A DNA stretch of 64,000 bases from Bacteroidia bacterium (GCA_030427735.1 JAUIBP010000001.1:248001-312000), one strand, 5' to 3'; positions 48,011 to 57,451 are shown, counted from the first letter of the stretch. Numbers and translations are program-made. The notes: generated from the sequence alone by a model not told the origin.

Positions 48011-48028
48011 GGCACTCAAGAATTATAC

Positions 48029-48475
48029 ATGCAAGAGTTAAACTTTCCAAAGTTTACATTTCGTTTCAAAAATAGCGAAAATAAAATTTCTATTTTTGAT
48101 GAAATTCGTAAAAAATTTATTGTGCTACAACCCGAAGAATGGGTAAGACAGCATTGCGTTCAATATTTAATACAAGTAAAACAATACCCTAAATCGCTAA
48201 TAAACGTAGAAAAAGAACTGCTGGTTAACGGTTTACGAAAACGTTACGATATTGTAGTGTTTAACACCAATGGCAGCATACAACTTATTGTAGAATGTAA
48301 AGCGCCACAAATTACAATTAACCAAACCACCTTCGACCAAATTGCACGTTACAATTTAAGCCTAAATGCTAATTATTTAATGGTTACCAACGGTATAAAT
48401 CATTATTATTGCCAAATGGATTATAAAGTAGAAGCCTATCACTTTTTAAAAGACATCCCAAATTACAACTTTTAA
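48029..48475 (+). CDS. Type I restriction HsdR N-terminal-like nuclease-fold protein
   Basis: 148 residues (PF13588-like). The PD-(D/E)xK pattern is visible: Glu62 in VEKELLVNG, Asp74 in RKRYDIVVF, then Glu89-Cys-Lys91 in LIVECKAP. It lacks the helicase part of HsdR, and no hsdM or hsdS is present, so it is not a restriction enzyme subunit here. It is a stand-alone nuclease-fold protein common beside holA in flavobacteria. It may bind or cut DNA. The glycosyltransferase gene starts 6 bp later. Confidence 0.88.
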   Translation: MQELNFPKFTFRFKNSENKISIFDEIRKKFIVLQPEEWVRQHCVQYLIQVKQYPKSLINVEKELLVNGLRKRYDIVVFNTNGSIQLIVECKAPQITINQTTFDQIARYNLSLNANYLMVTNGINHYYCQMDYKVEAYHFLKDIPNYNF

Positions 48476-48481
48476 TTACCC

Positions 48482-49471
48482 ATGAAACTTGCTATTGTAA
48501 TATTAAACTGGAACGGAAAAGCACTGCTTGAACAGTTTTTACCTGGTGTAATTTCTCACTCCCCAGAAGCCGACGTTTATGTTATAGACAATGCTTCGAC
48601 TGATGATTCTGTTTCATATTTAAAACAACATTTCCCTGACACAAAAGTTATAATCAACTCAGAAAACGGAGGTTATGCCAAAGGCTACAATGAAGGCTTA
48701 AAACAAATAGATGCCGATATTTTTTGTTTATTAAACAACGATATTGCAGTTTCTGAAAACTGGTTACATCCTATTTTAAAAACTTTTAAAAACGAACCTA
48801 AAACAGCCATAATTCAACCTAAAATATTAGATTTTAAAAACCCAGATTATTTTGAATATGCTGGAGCAGCAGGCGGGTTTATAGACAAATATGGTTACCC
48901 GTATTGCAGAGGACGAATTTTTGACACCCTAGAACAAGACCTGCAACAATATAACAATACAACAGATATTTTTTGGGCCTCTGGTGCTTGCTTTTTTATT
49001 CGCGCCAAGGTATTTAATCAATTGGAAGGTTTCGATACCCATTTTTTTGCCCACATGGAAGAAATTGATTTGTGTTGGCGGGCAAAACATCTAAACAACG
49101 CCATTACATATTTACCAGATAGCAAAGTGTATCATGTAGGAGGTGCGACTTTATCGGCTTCAAATCCACAAAAAACCTATTTAAATTTCAGGAACAGCTT
49201 ATTTATGCTTGTTAAAAATACACCTAAACCCATTCTTCCATTAATCATCGCAAGGTTATTATTAGATGGCTTGGCAGGAATTCATTTTTTAATTCAGTTT
49301 AAACCCAAACACATCCTATCTATTTTAAAAGCACATTTCCATTTTTATTTGGCTTTGCCTCTACTTTTAAAACAACGAAAAGCAACGCCAAAAACCAAAA
49401 CATATTATACGGTAAAATCTATCGTATGGCAGTATTTTGTTAAAAACAATCGAAAATTTAGTCAATTATAA
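48482..49471 (+). CDS. Family 2 glycosyltransferase
   Basis: 329 residues. GT-A fold: MKLAIVILNWNGKALLEQFL, VIDNASTDDS, ENGGYAKGYNEGL, the D-x-D-like FCLLNNDIAV, and a His-Met-Glu-Glu-x-Asp block (AHMEEIDLCWRA). The family includes rhamnosyl- and other sugar transferases that build surface polysaccharide. The C-terminal 80 residues are hydrophobic and basic, suggesting membrane contact. Donor and acceptor are not identifiable. In one likely transcript with the HsdR-N-like gene. Confidence 0.94.
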   Translation: MKLAIVILNWNGKALLEQFLPGVISHSPEADVYVIDNASTDDSVSYLKQHFPDTKVIINSENGGYAKGYNEGLKQIDADIFCLLNNDIAVSENWLHPILKTFKNEPKTAIIQPKILDFKNPDYFEYAGAAGGFIDKYGYPYCRGRIFDTLEQDLQQYNNTTDIFWASGACFFIRAKVFNQLEGFDTHFFAHMEEIDLCWRAKHLNNAITYLPDSKVYHVGGATLSASNPQKTYLNFRNSLFMLVKNTPKPILPLIIARLLLDGLAGIHFLIQFKPKHILSILKAHFHFYLALPLLLKQRKATPKTKTYYTVKSIVWQYFVKNNRKFSQL

Positions 49472-49521
49472 AATAGTTAGTAAAAGTTTTGTTAAACACC
49501 TTTTTAACATATTTTTTTTTA

Positions 49522-49529
49522 TATTTTTG
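49522..49529 (+). promoter_or_regulatory. Candidate -7 promoter element (TATTTTTG)
   Basis: Matches TAnnTTTG, 29 bp before the ATG of the OmpA lipoprotein gene. No well-placed -33 TTG is evident. Confidence 0.5.
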
Positions 49530-49558
49530 ATGAGATTAAATATAATTTAAGAATTATT

Positions 49559-50401
49559 ATGAAGAAACTGATTTTGAGCAGTGTAACTGCTTTACTCCTT
49601 TTATCATCTTGTGTATCTAAAAAAGATTATGCTGCTTTAGAAGCTAAACAAAAAGAAACTCAAGATTTATTAAACTCTGCAACAGTAAAATTAAATGCCT
49701 GTCTTACAGACAAAGCCGCTGCTACAGCAAGAGCAGAAGCACTTAAAGATCAAATAGACGATTTAATTGACACCAAAGGTAACTTAACAACCTTAACGCA
49801 AAAAGGTGCCGAGAACTTAGAAAAATCTCTAGAAAGCTTAAAAGAAAAAGATTTAAAAATTACTCGTCTTCAAGATGCTTTAACCAAAAAGGACAGTGTA
49901 ACCTTAGCGGTTGTTACCAGCTTAAAACGTGAAGTTGGTATTAACGATCCAGACATTGAAATTAATGTTGAAAAAGGAGTTGTTTTCATTTCTATTGCCG
50001 ATAAATTATTATTTAAAAGCGGAAGCTACATCGTAACAGATCGCGCAAAAGAAGTGTTAGCAAAAGTTGCTAAAGTAGTTAATAGTAAACCAGATTTTGA
50101 ATGTATGGTTGAAGGACACACAGATAATGTACCTTACAAAAAAGGTGGTGTGTTAGAAGACAACTGGGATTTAAGTGTTAAACGTGCTACCTCTGTAGTT
50201 CGTGTGTTACAAGACTTAGATGTTAATCCTGCGCAATTAATTGCTGCTGGTAGAAGCCATTATGTACCATTAGTACCTAACGACACTCCAGAAGACAGAG
50301 CAACAAACAGACGTACCCGTATTGTTGTACTTCCAAAAATCGATCAGTTCTACGAAATGGTTGAAAAAGAAATGAAAAACCTTTCTGAAGGCACTAAATA
50401 A
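49559..50401 (+). CDS. OmpA family lipoprotein
   Basis: 280 residues. Lipobox LLSSC (Cys18). Residues about 24-125 are a charged coiled coil (many Lys, Glu and Ala, with LEKSLESLKEKDLKITRLQ). The OmpA/MotB domain follows (about 140-260; ISIADKLLFKSGSY, VEGHTDNVPY, DLSVKRATSVVRVL, NRRTRIVVLP). It binds peptidoglycan from the outer membrane. The coiled coil resembles that of flavobacterial Pal-like and MotB-like lipoproteins. Monocistronic: own -7 element and a terminator. Confidence 0.94.
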   Translation: MKKLILSSVTALLLLSSCVSKKDYAALEAKQKETQDLLNSATVKLNACLTDKAAATARAEALKDQIDDLIDTKGNLTTLTQKGAENLEKSLESLKEKDLKITRLQDALTKKDSVTLAVVTSLKREVGINDPDIEINVEKGVVFISIADKLLFKSGSYIVTDRAKEVLAKVAKVVNSKPDFECMVEGHTDNVPYKKGGVLEDNWDLSVKRATSVVRVLQDLDVNPAQLIAAGRSHYVPLVPNDTPEDRATNRRTRIVVLPKIDQFYEMVEKEMKNLSEGTK

Positions 50402-50426
50402 TTCATTTTCAATCTTAAATAATATT

Positions 50427-50459
50427 AAGTCCAGCTAAATTCTTAGTTGGGCTTTTTTT
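50427..50459 (+). terminator. Terminator after the OmpA lipoprotein gene
   Basis: A 12-bp stem (50427-50438 with 50443-50454) containing two G-T pairs, 4-nt loop, followed by seven T. Confidence 0.8.
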
Positions 50460-50517
50460 ATATGTTTTAGTATCTTTAACAACAGATTTATGCAAAATAA
50501 ACCAAGACCAAACACTC

Positions 50518-50796
50518 ATGTCTAACAAACCGCAACCCAATACCACAACATTAATTACGCGCGATTGGTTAGCCATAGAGCGCACAAAATTAGCCAACGA
50601 ACGTACGTTTTTAGCTTATTTTAGAACGTTTATGGTGTTTTTAGGTACAGGACTCACCATTATAAAAATGCATATGTTTGCTCAATTAGAATCTTTCGGG
50701 ATTGTTTTGCTTATAATAGCCCCAATTATATTGGCCATTGGTATTTACAGACTTATAAAAGTGCGTAAATTAATTCGAAAACATTATAAAGTTTAA
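50518..50796 (+). CDS. DUF202 (YidH-like) membrane protein
   Basis: 92 residues. Cytoplasmic N-terminus with the family motif LANERTFLAYFRTFM (conserved Arg-Thr near the first helix), then two membrane helices (about 40-58 and 62-80). Function not established. Its stop abuts the ATG of the next gene directly. Confidence 0.9.
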   Translation: MSNKPQPNTTTLITRDWLAIERTKLANERTFLAYFRTFMVFLGTGLTIIKMHMFAQLESFGIVLLIIAPIILAIGIYRLIKVRKLIRKHYKV

Positions 50797-51276
50797 ATGA
50801 AAACGGCAACAGTTAAAACCCTTAAAACCGAATTACAACATTTATCTCAAACCGAACTCATAGCGCTCTGCTTACGTTTATCGAAATTTAAAAAGGAAAA
50901 TAAAGAACTCCTAACCTATCTGCTTTTTGAAGCCGACAACGAACACCAATACATAGCCACAGTTACACAGGAGCTGCACGAGCAATTTAAAAACATAAAC
51001 CCTAATAGCTACTTCTACATAAAAAAAAGCGTGCGTAAAATTTTAAGACAGCTAAAAACTTACGCCAGATATTCGGGTAAAAAGGAAACAGAAATTGAAT
51101 TGTTATTATTTTTTTGCAAGGAGTTAAAAAGCTTTAAACCTACTATAAAACACAATCTTACTCTAACCAATTTATACAACAGACAAATTGAAACCATTAA
51201 GAAACTTATCACAGGGCTTCACGAAGATTTACAATACGATTTTAATTTGGAATTGGAAGCTTTAACTACTATTTAG
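50797..51276 (+). CDS. Conserved hypothetical protein, helical and basic
   Basis: 159 residues; I do not recognise a family. It is predicted almost wholly helical and rich in Lys (for example SYFYIKKSVRKILRQLKTYA). LSQTELIALCLRLSKFKKEN near the N-terminus recalls short helical repeats. No membrane helix or signal peptide. It begins on the base after the DUF202 stop, so the two are probably coupled. Its last 8 bp overlap the opposite-strand LolA-like gene. Confidence 0.8.
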   Translation: MKTATVKTLKTELQHLSQTELIALCLRLSKFKKENKELLTYLLFEADNEHQYIATVTQELHEQFKNINPNSYFYIKKSVRKILRQLKTYARYSGKKETEIELLLFFCKELKSFKPTIKHNLTLTNLYNRQIETIKKLITGLHEDLQYDFNLELEALTTI

Positions 51277-51925
51277 CCAAATTAGATTTAATTGAATAAT
51301 TAGACATGGTAAGCACAATTTTACCAGTTTTAACACCATCTGCTTTCATTTGGTCTTTATTAACTGTAGTGCCCTTTCCCATATAATTTAAAGGAATTTT
51401 AATACGCTCTATTTCAAAATTTACAGCCACTTGTTGTGGTAAAATTTCTGTTGGTTCCTTATAATAAAAAACCACAATATAGGTACCATTTTTTTTAGTG
51501 CTTATTTCTGTTTCTACAATACGCTCCAAATGGGTATCTATTAAAACCGTCGCTATAGCAAAATCGGCACGTTTATCGGTTGGTATAATGTTTACAGATT
51601 TATACAATGCCCCATCCCGCTCTTCTTGTCCGCGATCTACTGTAATAAATGGATATTCGAACAGTTGTTGCAACGAAAAATCTAAACCTCGTTTTGGAAG
51701 CATCACAAAATCTTTCGAATCGAATTTGGTTGGTTTGCCTTTTTCATAAATCATTGTAGCATACTTGGTAGGCATATTTATAAAGCTAATATCAACATCT
51801 AATTGTAAATCTACCGTAAACCCTTCAACAGTATCCATTCTAGATTTTACAGCCAATAAATCGGCATCAATTTGTTGTGCCCAGACTCCAGAAACACAAA
51901 AAAACAAGAAAAGTAAACGTATCAT
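51269..51925 (-). CDS. LolA-like periplasmic protein
   Basis: 218 residues with a signal peptide (1-16, cleaved after VWAQ). The mature part starts with a helix (LLAVKSRMDTVEGFTVDLQL), then alternating strands, typical of the LolA/LolB-like fold (for example TKKNGTYIVVFYYKEPT). Last gene of a four-gene operon behind an ABC-2 permease with which it shares 4 bp. A lipid or lipoprotein chaperone role is possible but not proven. Confidence 0.75.
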   Translation of the reverse strand: MIRLLFLFFCVSGVWAQQIDADLLAVKSRMDTVEGFTVDLQLDVDISFINMPTKYATMIYEKGKPTKFDSKDFVMLPKRGLDFSLQQLFEYPFITVDRGQEERDGALYKSVNIIPTDKRADFAIATVLIDTHLERIVETEISTKKNGTYIVVFYYKEPTEILPQQVAVNFEIERIKIPLNYMGKGTTVNKDQMKADGVKTGKIVLTMSNYSIKSNLAK

Positions 51926-52752
51926 CCTATATCTTTTTTATTAAACACATAAATTCCTAAACCCGCAAATAACAAGGTATAAATTACCAACATTACGCTA
52001 TTAACGCCTATTGACACCCAATCGATATCCTGATAAAAAAAATATTGCCAAGTATCGTTAAGTTTAAAGAAAAACAGACTGTTTAAAAACGAATTTCCGA
52101 AATCTATTTTAAGTAAAACATTAGAAAGTATTAAAAACAATGCTGCAACAATCCAGGTTTTTGTAGCTTCTTTAAAAAATACTGCCAAAGTTAGACTGGT
52201 TACCGAGAAAAAAACCATAGAAAAGGCTCCCGAAACAAAAGCGTAACTTAAACGATAAACCGCATCTGTCTGTTCGAAAAAATTTAAGGCATTTAAATAC
52301 ACGATTAAATCTCCTGTCCCGAATACAGCATACGACAATATAAATGCAGATAATGCCATTAAAACTACAACCACTACAGTAAAAGTAATAGCTACAATGT
52401 ACTTACTAAGCATGAATTGCCATTTACTTACAGGCTGCAACATCATGGCTTGTACAGTGCGGTCTTTATACTCCGATGTTAACATACCAGATACCACAAT
52501 CATTAAAATGAGTGGCAAATTAAACCAAAGTGAATTTAATATTAGGTAAACCAACAAATTACCATTTAACAAAGTACCTTCAAAATAAAAGGATTGTTTT
52601 AAATTGTCTAGTAGAATATCTATAATGGTTGCGCCTTGATAATACGCACTTACCAAAATAACCATTTCAATTACAAATAGAGCAGCTAGAGCATAATAGG
52701 TTTTGCCTTGCTTAAATAATTTATAAAACTCTGAGGCGACTAATGCTTTCAT
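51922..52752 (-). CDS. ABC-2 type transporter permease
   Basis: 276 residues with six membrane helices. Opens with LVASEFYKLFKQGKTYY; the loop TSEYKDRTVQAMMLQPVSKW is the ABC-2 coupling segment. It shares 4 bp with the ATPase gene upstream and with the LolA-like gene downstream. One subunit is likely used twice in the transporter. Substrate unknown. Confidence 0.9.
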   Translation of the reverse strand: MKALVASEFYKLFKQGKTYYALAALFVIEMVILVSAYYQGATIIDILLDNLKQSFYFEGTLLNGNLLVYLILNSLWFNLPLILMIVVSGMLTSEYKDRTVQAMMLQPVSKWQFMLSKYIVAITFTVVVVVLMALSAFILSYAVFGTGDLIVYLNALNFFEQTDAVYRLSYAFVSGAFSMVFFSVTSLTLAVFFKEATKTWIVAALFLILSNVLLKIDFGNSFLNSLFFFKLNDTWQYFFYQDIDWVSIGVNSVMLVIYTLLFAGLGIYVFNKKDIG

Positions 52753-53606
52753 ACAGTATTAAACTCAAACAATTTATCCATATTTAATTCGGGCACACAA
52801 GACGTAATATAAATGTGCTCTTCATGCAGTTTTTGTATTAATTCAGGCACTTCTTCTGCCGCCAAAGTTACACTCGCCGACGCGCCCTTAAAGACGGTTT
52901 TATAGTTTTGCAAAGTTTTAGATGCCTTAATATTTGGAGCCGTAAAATTATAACTTGTAGTATGCTCTTGAATAATGTTTTGTGTAACACCAGATTTTAT
53001 AATGTTGCCGTTTTTTATAACAAACAATCGGGTACATATTTTGCTTAATTCTTCAATAATATGGGATGAAATAATAATAGCCAATCCTTTTTTTTCGGCT
53101 AATTCTATAATTAGTTGCCGTAAGGCCGATATCCCTAAAGGATCCAATCCCGAAAACGGTTCATCTAAAATTAAACATTTTGGGTTGTTTAATAATGCTA
53201 TAGCTATACCCAAACGCTGTTTCATCCCCATAGAAAAATGCTTTACAGGATCGGTTCTATTTGTAGGCAGTCCAACTTGCTGCAATTTGTTAATTAAATC
53301 GGGAGTTGTAACGTTTAAACCCTGTACTTTACAAAATAGCTTTAAATTATCGTAAGCATTTAAATACTCGTACAATGCAGGTTTTTCAATTATACCGCCA
53401 ATAGGTTTTACGCCGTTAGCATTTAGGGTTACAGTACCAGAATCAGCTTTTACTAAACCCAGAATAATTTTAAAAAGTGTTGTTTTACCAGCGCCATTTG
53501 CCCCTAATAAACCAGAGACTTCACCTGCATTACAAACTAAATTTACAGCATTTAAAATTTGAAGATTGCCATACGATTTACAGACATCTTTTACGGATAA
53601 TATCAT
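52749..53606 (-). CDS. ABC transporter ATP-binding protein
   Basis: 285 residues. Walker A GANGAGKTT (K41), Q-loop replaced by GGIIEKPAL, signature FSMGMKQRLGIAIAL, Walker B CLILDEPFSGLD and the switch His in IIISSHIIEEL. A C-terminal accessory segment (about 215-285) follows. It belongs to the ABC-2 exporter ATPases and powers the permease whose gene overlaps its end by 4 bp. Confidence 0.94.
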   Translation of the reverse strand: MILSVKDVCKSYGNLQILNAVNLVCNAGEVSGLLGANGAGKTTLFKIILGLVKADSGTVTLNANGVKPIGGIIEKPALYEYLNAYDNLKLFCKVQGLNVTTPDLINKLQQVGLPTNRTDPVKHFSMGMKQRLGIAIALLNNPKCLILDEPFSGLDPLGISALRQLIIELAEKKGLAIIISSHIIEELSKICTRLFVIKNGNIIKSGVTQNIIQEHTTSYNFTAPNIKASKTLQNYKTVFKGASASVTLAAEEVPELIQKLHEEHIYITSCVPELNMDKLFEFNTV

Positions 53607-54145
53607 GCAGAAAATTCTAATTGAAGTTTTTTATAATCGAATTTGGATTGATAAGTCTTTTCCATAAAAGTACGCGCCCAAAAGGTTTTCCGAATAAGGA
53701 ATAACGGATCTTTCACCATAAAATACGGCACAAAATGATGCCATTTTACACCGCGTTTTTTATAATAATTGGCTACATGTTGCTCTATTCCTAGTTCGCT
53801 AGCAGCGACTAAAGCAGCCGAACGCTGACACTTAGACCCAATATAATTGGCCGCTATTCTGTTCTGAAAACCATACTCGAAAAACTGATCTTTTGCTCGT
53901 TTATAATTTTGATATCGCGACCAGCCATCCATTAATACCAAAAAAATATGTATAAACGAAAACAAAAAACAAACCAACCAAAGTATTTGCCACCCGACAC
54001 TATCTGTTTGTAAAGATTTTATAAGAAAAACCCAAAACCCCCAAGATTCTAGTATAAATAAAATTAAAGAATAATACAGCAGCTTCCCTACTCTTAAATA
54101 AGAACAAAATGGATGTGGTTGTTTAGGTAAGCTAGCGAATTCCAT
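53603..54145 (-). CDS. Membrane protein of unknown function, first gene of ABC operon
   Basis: 180 residues; no family recognised. Two membrane helices (about 22-42 and 52-73) followed by a soluble, basic C-terminal region with many aromatic residues (YKKRGVKWHHFVPYFMVKDP, KTFWARTFMEKTYQ). Its stop overlaps the ATPase start by 4 bp. It may be an accessory subunit of the ABC exporter; that is inference from the operon. Confidence 0.82.
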   Translation of the reverse strand: MEFASLPKQPHPFCSYLRVGKLLYYSLILFILESWGFWVFLIKSLQTDSVGWQILWLVCFLFSFIHIFLVLMDGWSRYQNYKRAKDQFFEYGFQNRIAANYIGSKCQRSAALVAASELGIEQHVANYYKKRGVKWHHFVPYFMVKDPLFLIRKTFWARTFMEKTYQSKFDYKKLQLEFSA

Positions 54146-54194
54146 GATAACAAATAAAATAAATCTTTAACTAATTTACCATATAAATGTTAAT

Positions 54195-54222
54195 AAAAAA
54201 AGCCTGTAGATAACTACAGGCT
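54195..54222 (-). terminator. Terminator after ndk
   Basis: A 9-bp stem AGCCTGTAG/CTACAGGCT (54201-54209 with 54214-54222), 4-nt loop, followed on the minus strand by T7. It lies 23 bp past the ndk stop and insulates ndk from the ABC operon. Confidence 0.85.
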
Positions 54223-54245
54223 TTCTTAATATGTTAATTTATTGT

Positions 54246-54665
54246 TTAAAACATGTCGCGTCCAGCAAAATGAAAAGCACCTTCTATTGCTGCATTTTCA
54301 TCGCTATCACTTCCATGCACAGCATTTTCGCTAATAGAATCTGCATACATTTTACGAATAGTACCTTCGGCTGCATCAGCTGGATTTGTAGCACCAATAA
54401 GGGTTCTAAAATCTGCTACGGCATTTTCTTTCTCTAAAATAGCCGCTACAATTGGACCACGAGTCATATACTCTACCAACTCACCAAAAAACGGACGCTC
54501 ACTGTGTATTGCGTAAAAAGCTTCAGCATCTGCTTTGGTCATTTGCGTTAACTTCATCGCTACTATTCTAAACCCTGAAGCGTTTATTTTTTCTAAAATT
54601 GCGCCAATGTGTCCTTTTTCAACAGCATCTGGCTTAAGCATTGTAAATGTTCTATTTGTTGCCAT
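54246..54665 (-). CDS. ndk: Nucleoside diphosphate kinase
   Basis: 139 residues from the ATG at 54665 ([18 protein letters not shown]); the frame extends upstream but that part lacks family sequence. The catalytic histidine is H117 in NAVHGSD. It transfers phosphate from NTPs to NDPs. A -7 element lies 20 bp upstream on the minus strand, supporting this start. Divergent from the nrnA-like gene. Confidence 0.97.
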   Translation of the reverse strand: MATNRTFTMLKPDAVEKGHIGAILEKINASGFRIVAMKLTQMTKADAEAFYAIHSERPFFGELVEYMTRGPIVAAILEKENAVADFRTLIGATNPADAAEGTIRKMYADSISENAVHGSDSDENAAIEGAFHFAGRDMF

Positions 54666-54685
54666 TTGTTTTTTTAAATTTGCTG

Positions 54686-54693
54686 CAAAAGTA
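54686..54693 (-). promoter_or_regulatory. Candidate -7 promoter element for ndk (TACTTTTG on minus strand)
   Basis: Matches TAnnTTTG on the minus strand; 20 bp before the ndk ATG. Confidence 0.55.
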
Positions 54694-54752
54694 ATGCATT
54701 TCTTTAGAACTACCATATAAACCAATATTAAAAAATTGTATCTTCGCCCCTT

Positions 54753-55769
54753 ATGACAGTTTCAGAAATCACCCAAATACAAACGCTTTTAAGCACGCCA
54801 AAACGCATTGTTATTGTTCCGCATAAAAATCCAGATGGCGATGCCATGGGCTCTACACTTGCGCTTTACCATTACTTAAAACAATACAATCACCTAGCTG
54901 TTGTGATTGCTCCAAACGATTATCCAGATTTTTTAAAATGGCTACCAGGAGACGATACTGTATTAAAATACGATAGTAATACAGCGCACTGCAATACCAT
55001 TATTGCAGATGCAGAACTGATTTTTACATTAGATTTTAATGCCTTACATCGCGTAGAAAACATGGGCGAAGAACTAGCTAACAGCAAAGCTATAAAACTC
55101 ATGATAGACCATCACCAACAGCCAGAACCTTACGCTTTGTACACGTATTCTGACGTTACAATGAGTTCTACCTGCGAAATGGTGTATCGTTTTATAGAAA
55201 TGTTAGGCGATACCAATAAGATAACCCAAGCTATGGCCACCTGCTTGTACACAGGCATTATGACCGATACAGGCTCGTTTAGATTTGCGGCTACTACAAG
55301 CGAAACCCATTACATTATTGGTAAACTTATAGAACACGGTGCCAACAATGCCGAAATTCATAATAAGATTTACGACACCAACAGCTACGAGAGATTGCAA
55401 TTATTAGGTTGTGCACTTAACAACCTTAAAGTTATTCCCGAATTAAATACGGCTTACATTACCTTATCTCAAGACGAACTTAATCAATTCAACTTCAAAA
55501 AAGGAGATACCGAAGGATTTGTTAACTACGGGCTATCGCTCAACAATATTAAATTTGCAGCTATTTTTATAGAACATAAGCAAGAAAATATTATTAAAAT
55601 TTCGCTTAGGTCTAAAGGTGATTTCTCTGTAAACGAATTCTCCAGACGATATTTTGAAGGAGGTGGACATACCAATGCTGCTGGCGGAAAAAGTGATTTA
55701 TCTCTAAACGATACAGTTGAAAAATTTATTAGTATCTTACCAAGCCATAAAAATGAATTAACCTCATGA
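54753..55769 (+). CDS. nrnA: DHH/DHHA1 phosphoesterase (NrnA-like)
   Basis: 338 residues. DHH motifs: [15 protein letters not shown] (N-terminal Asp pair), [14 protein letters not shown], the D-H-H in MIDHHQQPE, and DTGSFRF; the DHHA1 domain ends with [15 protein letters not shown]. NrnA degrades short RNA oligonucleotides and pAp. A TATCTTCG box six bases before the ATG may be a variant -7 element, which would make the message leaderless. Its end overlaps gldI by 4 bp (ATGA), the usual order in gliding flavobacteria as I recall. Confidence 0.92.
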   Translation: MTVSEITQIQTLLSTPKRIVIVPHKNPDGDAMGSTLALYHYLKQYNHLAVVIAPNDYPDFLKWLPGDDTVLKYDSNTAHCNTIIADAELIFTLDFNALHRVENMGEELANSKAIKLMIDHHQQPEPYALYTYSDVTMSSTCEMVYRFIEMLGDTNKITQAMATCLYTGIMTDTGSFRFAATTSETHYIIGKLIEHGANNAEIHNKIYDTNSYERLQLLGCALNNLKVIPELNTAYITLSQDELNQFNFKKGDTEGFVNYGLSLNNIKFAAIFIEHKQENIIKISLRSKGDFSVNEFSRRYFEGGGHTNAAGGKSDLSLNDTVEKFISILPSHKNELTS

Positions 55770-56305
55770 AAAAATTACTTTTATGTTGTATAATATTGGT
55801 AAGTGTAATCGCTTGTAAATCTCCCGAGGCCAGACGACCAATATCGGTAACTAGCGGTTCGTTTATAGACGAGTCTGTAAAACGAAATACGCAATTATAC
55901 GAAAGCGAAAAACAACAATTTCAGGAGTATATTAACAAAAATCCAAATCAAAAGTACATCGCTTCCAATAGTGGATTTTGGTACACTTACAACACACAAA
56001 TAACAGCAGATTCCTTACCCAAACCCGATTATGGCGACATTGTTTTTTTTGATTACGATGTGAAATCGCTTAACGGCATACAAATCTATTCTGCCAACGA
56101 AACCAAGCCAGACCGCTACGTAATGGATCAACAAGAACTATTTACAGGACTCCGCGAAGGCTTAAAATTAATGAAAGCTGGAGAAACTGTAACCTTTCTT
56201 TTTCCGTCGTCTAAAGCTTATGGCTATTATGGCGACGAAAATAAAATTGGCACCAACATACCCCTTATTTGCAAAGTAACAGTACATTCAATAACCGAAA
56301 ATTAA
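55766..56305 (+). CDS. gldI: Gliding motility-associated peptidyl-prolyl isomerase GldI
   Basis: 179 residues. Lipobox SVIAC (Cys17). FKBP-type domain (about 80-178; DYGDIVFFDYDVKSLNG, GLREGLKLMKAGETVTFLFP, YGYYGDENKIGTNIPLI). GldI is a lipoprotein required for gliding in F. johnsoniae, thought to fold secreted motility proteins. The gene overlaps nrnA by 4 bp and is followed 9 bp later by a second PPIase gene. Confidence 0.93.
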   Translation: MKKLLLCCIILVSVIACKSPEARRPISVTSGSFIDESVKRNTQLYESEKQQFQEYINKNPNQKYIASNSGFWYTYNTQITADSLPKPDYGDIVFFDYDVKSLNGIQIYSANETKPDRYVMDQQELFTGLREGLKLMKAGETVTFLFPSSKAYGYYGDENKIGTNIPLICKVTVHSITEN

Positions 56306-56314
56306 TTACAAAAA

Positions 56315-57451
56315 ATGACCCTATTAAAACAAACATTAAAGATTTTTTTGCTTACGCTTATTCTAAGCTTTACAGCATGTAACGAAAAATACCCAGATTT
56401 ACCAGATGGCATCTATGCCGAATTCATTACCAACAAAGGTACCATGGTGGCTAATTTAGAGTACAAAAAAGTACCTGTAACCGTAGCCAACTTTATTACT
56501 TTGGCAGAAGGCACAAACACTATGGTAGACAGTACTTACAAAAACAAAAAATACTACAACGGTACCATTTTTCATCGTGTTATCGATAAATTCATGATTC
56601 AAGGTGGCGATCCTACCGGAACTGGTACAGGCAGCCCTGGATATAAATTCAACGATGAATTTAACGACGAATTAAAGCACGACAAGCCAGGCATTTTATC
56701 TATGGCCAACTCTGGTCCTAACACCAATGGCAGTCAGTTTTTTATTACAGAAATACCAACGCCTAATTTAGATAACAGACATGCTGTTTTTGGTGAATTG
56801 GTTTTAGGATTAGAAGTGCAAGACACGATATCGAATGTAGAGCGCGACGGAAGAGACAAACCTTTAGAAGACGTTGTACTACAACAAGTAAACATTATAA
56901 GAAAAGGTGCTGAAGCCAAAAAATTTGATGCTAATGCCGTATTCTTAAACAGTTTTGAAGAAATCGAAAAACAGAAAAAAGAAGCCGAAGCAAAATTAGA
57001 ACAAGCTAAAGCAGACTTTTTAGAAAGCGACAAAGCGCTACGTGAAAAAATGGAAACCTTACCTTCTGGTTTAGGTATATCTGTTATTGAAAAAGGTGAT
57101 GGAACTAAACCAACTTCTGAAGACAAAGTACTTATTGGTTATGCAGGATATTTAGAAGATGGTGCTTTATTCGATACCAACTACCCTGAAATAGCTAAAG
57201 TTTACGGACAGTACAATCCGCAACGCGATGCTCAAGGCGGTTATCAACCATTCCCTATGATTTACAACGAAAGCGCAGGCTTAATTCCTGGCTTCAGAGA
57301 AGCCATGCTTAATATGAATGTAGGCGACAAAGCTCGTGTTTACATTCCATCGGCTTTAGCTTATGGCGAACGTGGTGCACCTCCGGTTATCAAACCAAAT
57401 ACCAACCTTGTTTTCGATTTAGAAATTACAGGTGTTGTTGGTCAAGAGTAA
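56315..57451 (+). CDS. Lipoprotein fusing cyclophilin and FKBP peptidyl-prolyl isomerases
   Basis: 378 residues. Lipobox SFTAC (Cys22). Residues about 32-190 are a cyclophilin domain ([32 protein letters not shown]); a charged helix (about 205-245, [20 protein letters not shown]) links to an FKBP domain (about 250-376; [60 protein letters not shown]). The two PPIase types in one chain act on proline bonds of periplasmic proteins. Together with GldI, the operon gives three PPIase domains in the envelope. Confidence 0.95.
   Translation: MTLLKQTLKIFLLTLILSFTACNEKYPDLPDGIYAEFITNKGTMVANLEYKKVPVTVANFITLAEGTNTMVDSTYKNKKYYNGTIFHRVIDKFMIQGGDPTGTGTGSPGYKFNDEFNDELKHDKPGILSMANSGPNTNGSQFFITEIPTPNLDNRHAVFGELVLGLEVQDTISNVERDGRDKPLEDVVLQQVNIIRKGAEAKKFDANAVFLNSFEEIEKQKKEAEAKLEQAKADFLESDKALREKMETLPSGLGISVIEKGDGTKPTSEDKVLIGYAGYLEDGALFDTNYPEIAKVYGQYNPQRDAQGGYQPFPMIYNESAGLIPGFREAMLNMNVGDKARVYIPSALAYGERGAPPVIKPNTNLVFDLEITGVVGQE

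Noticed and set aside
48008-48028. TTG start at 48008 for the HsdR-N-like gene
   Set aside because: It lies inside the -7 promoter element, so it would not be within the message.
48029-48475. Remnant of a type I restriction-modification system
   Set aside because: No hsdM, hsdS or helicase fragment is nearby, the gene has its own promoter and intact active-site pattern, so it is not a decayed hsdR.
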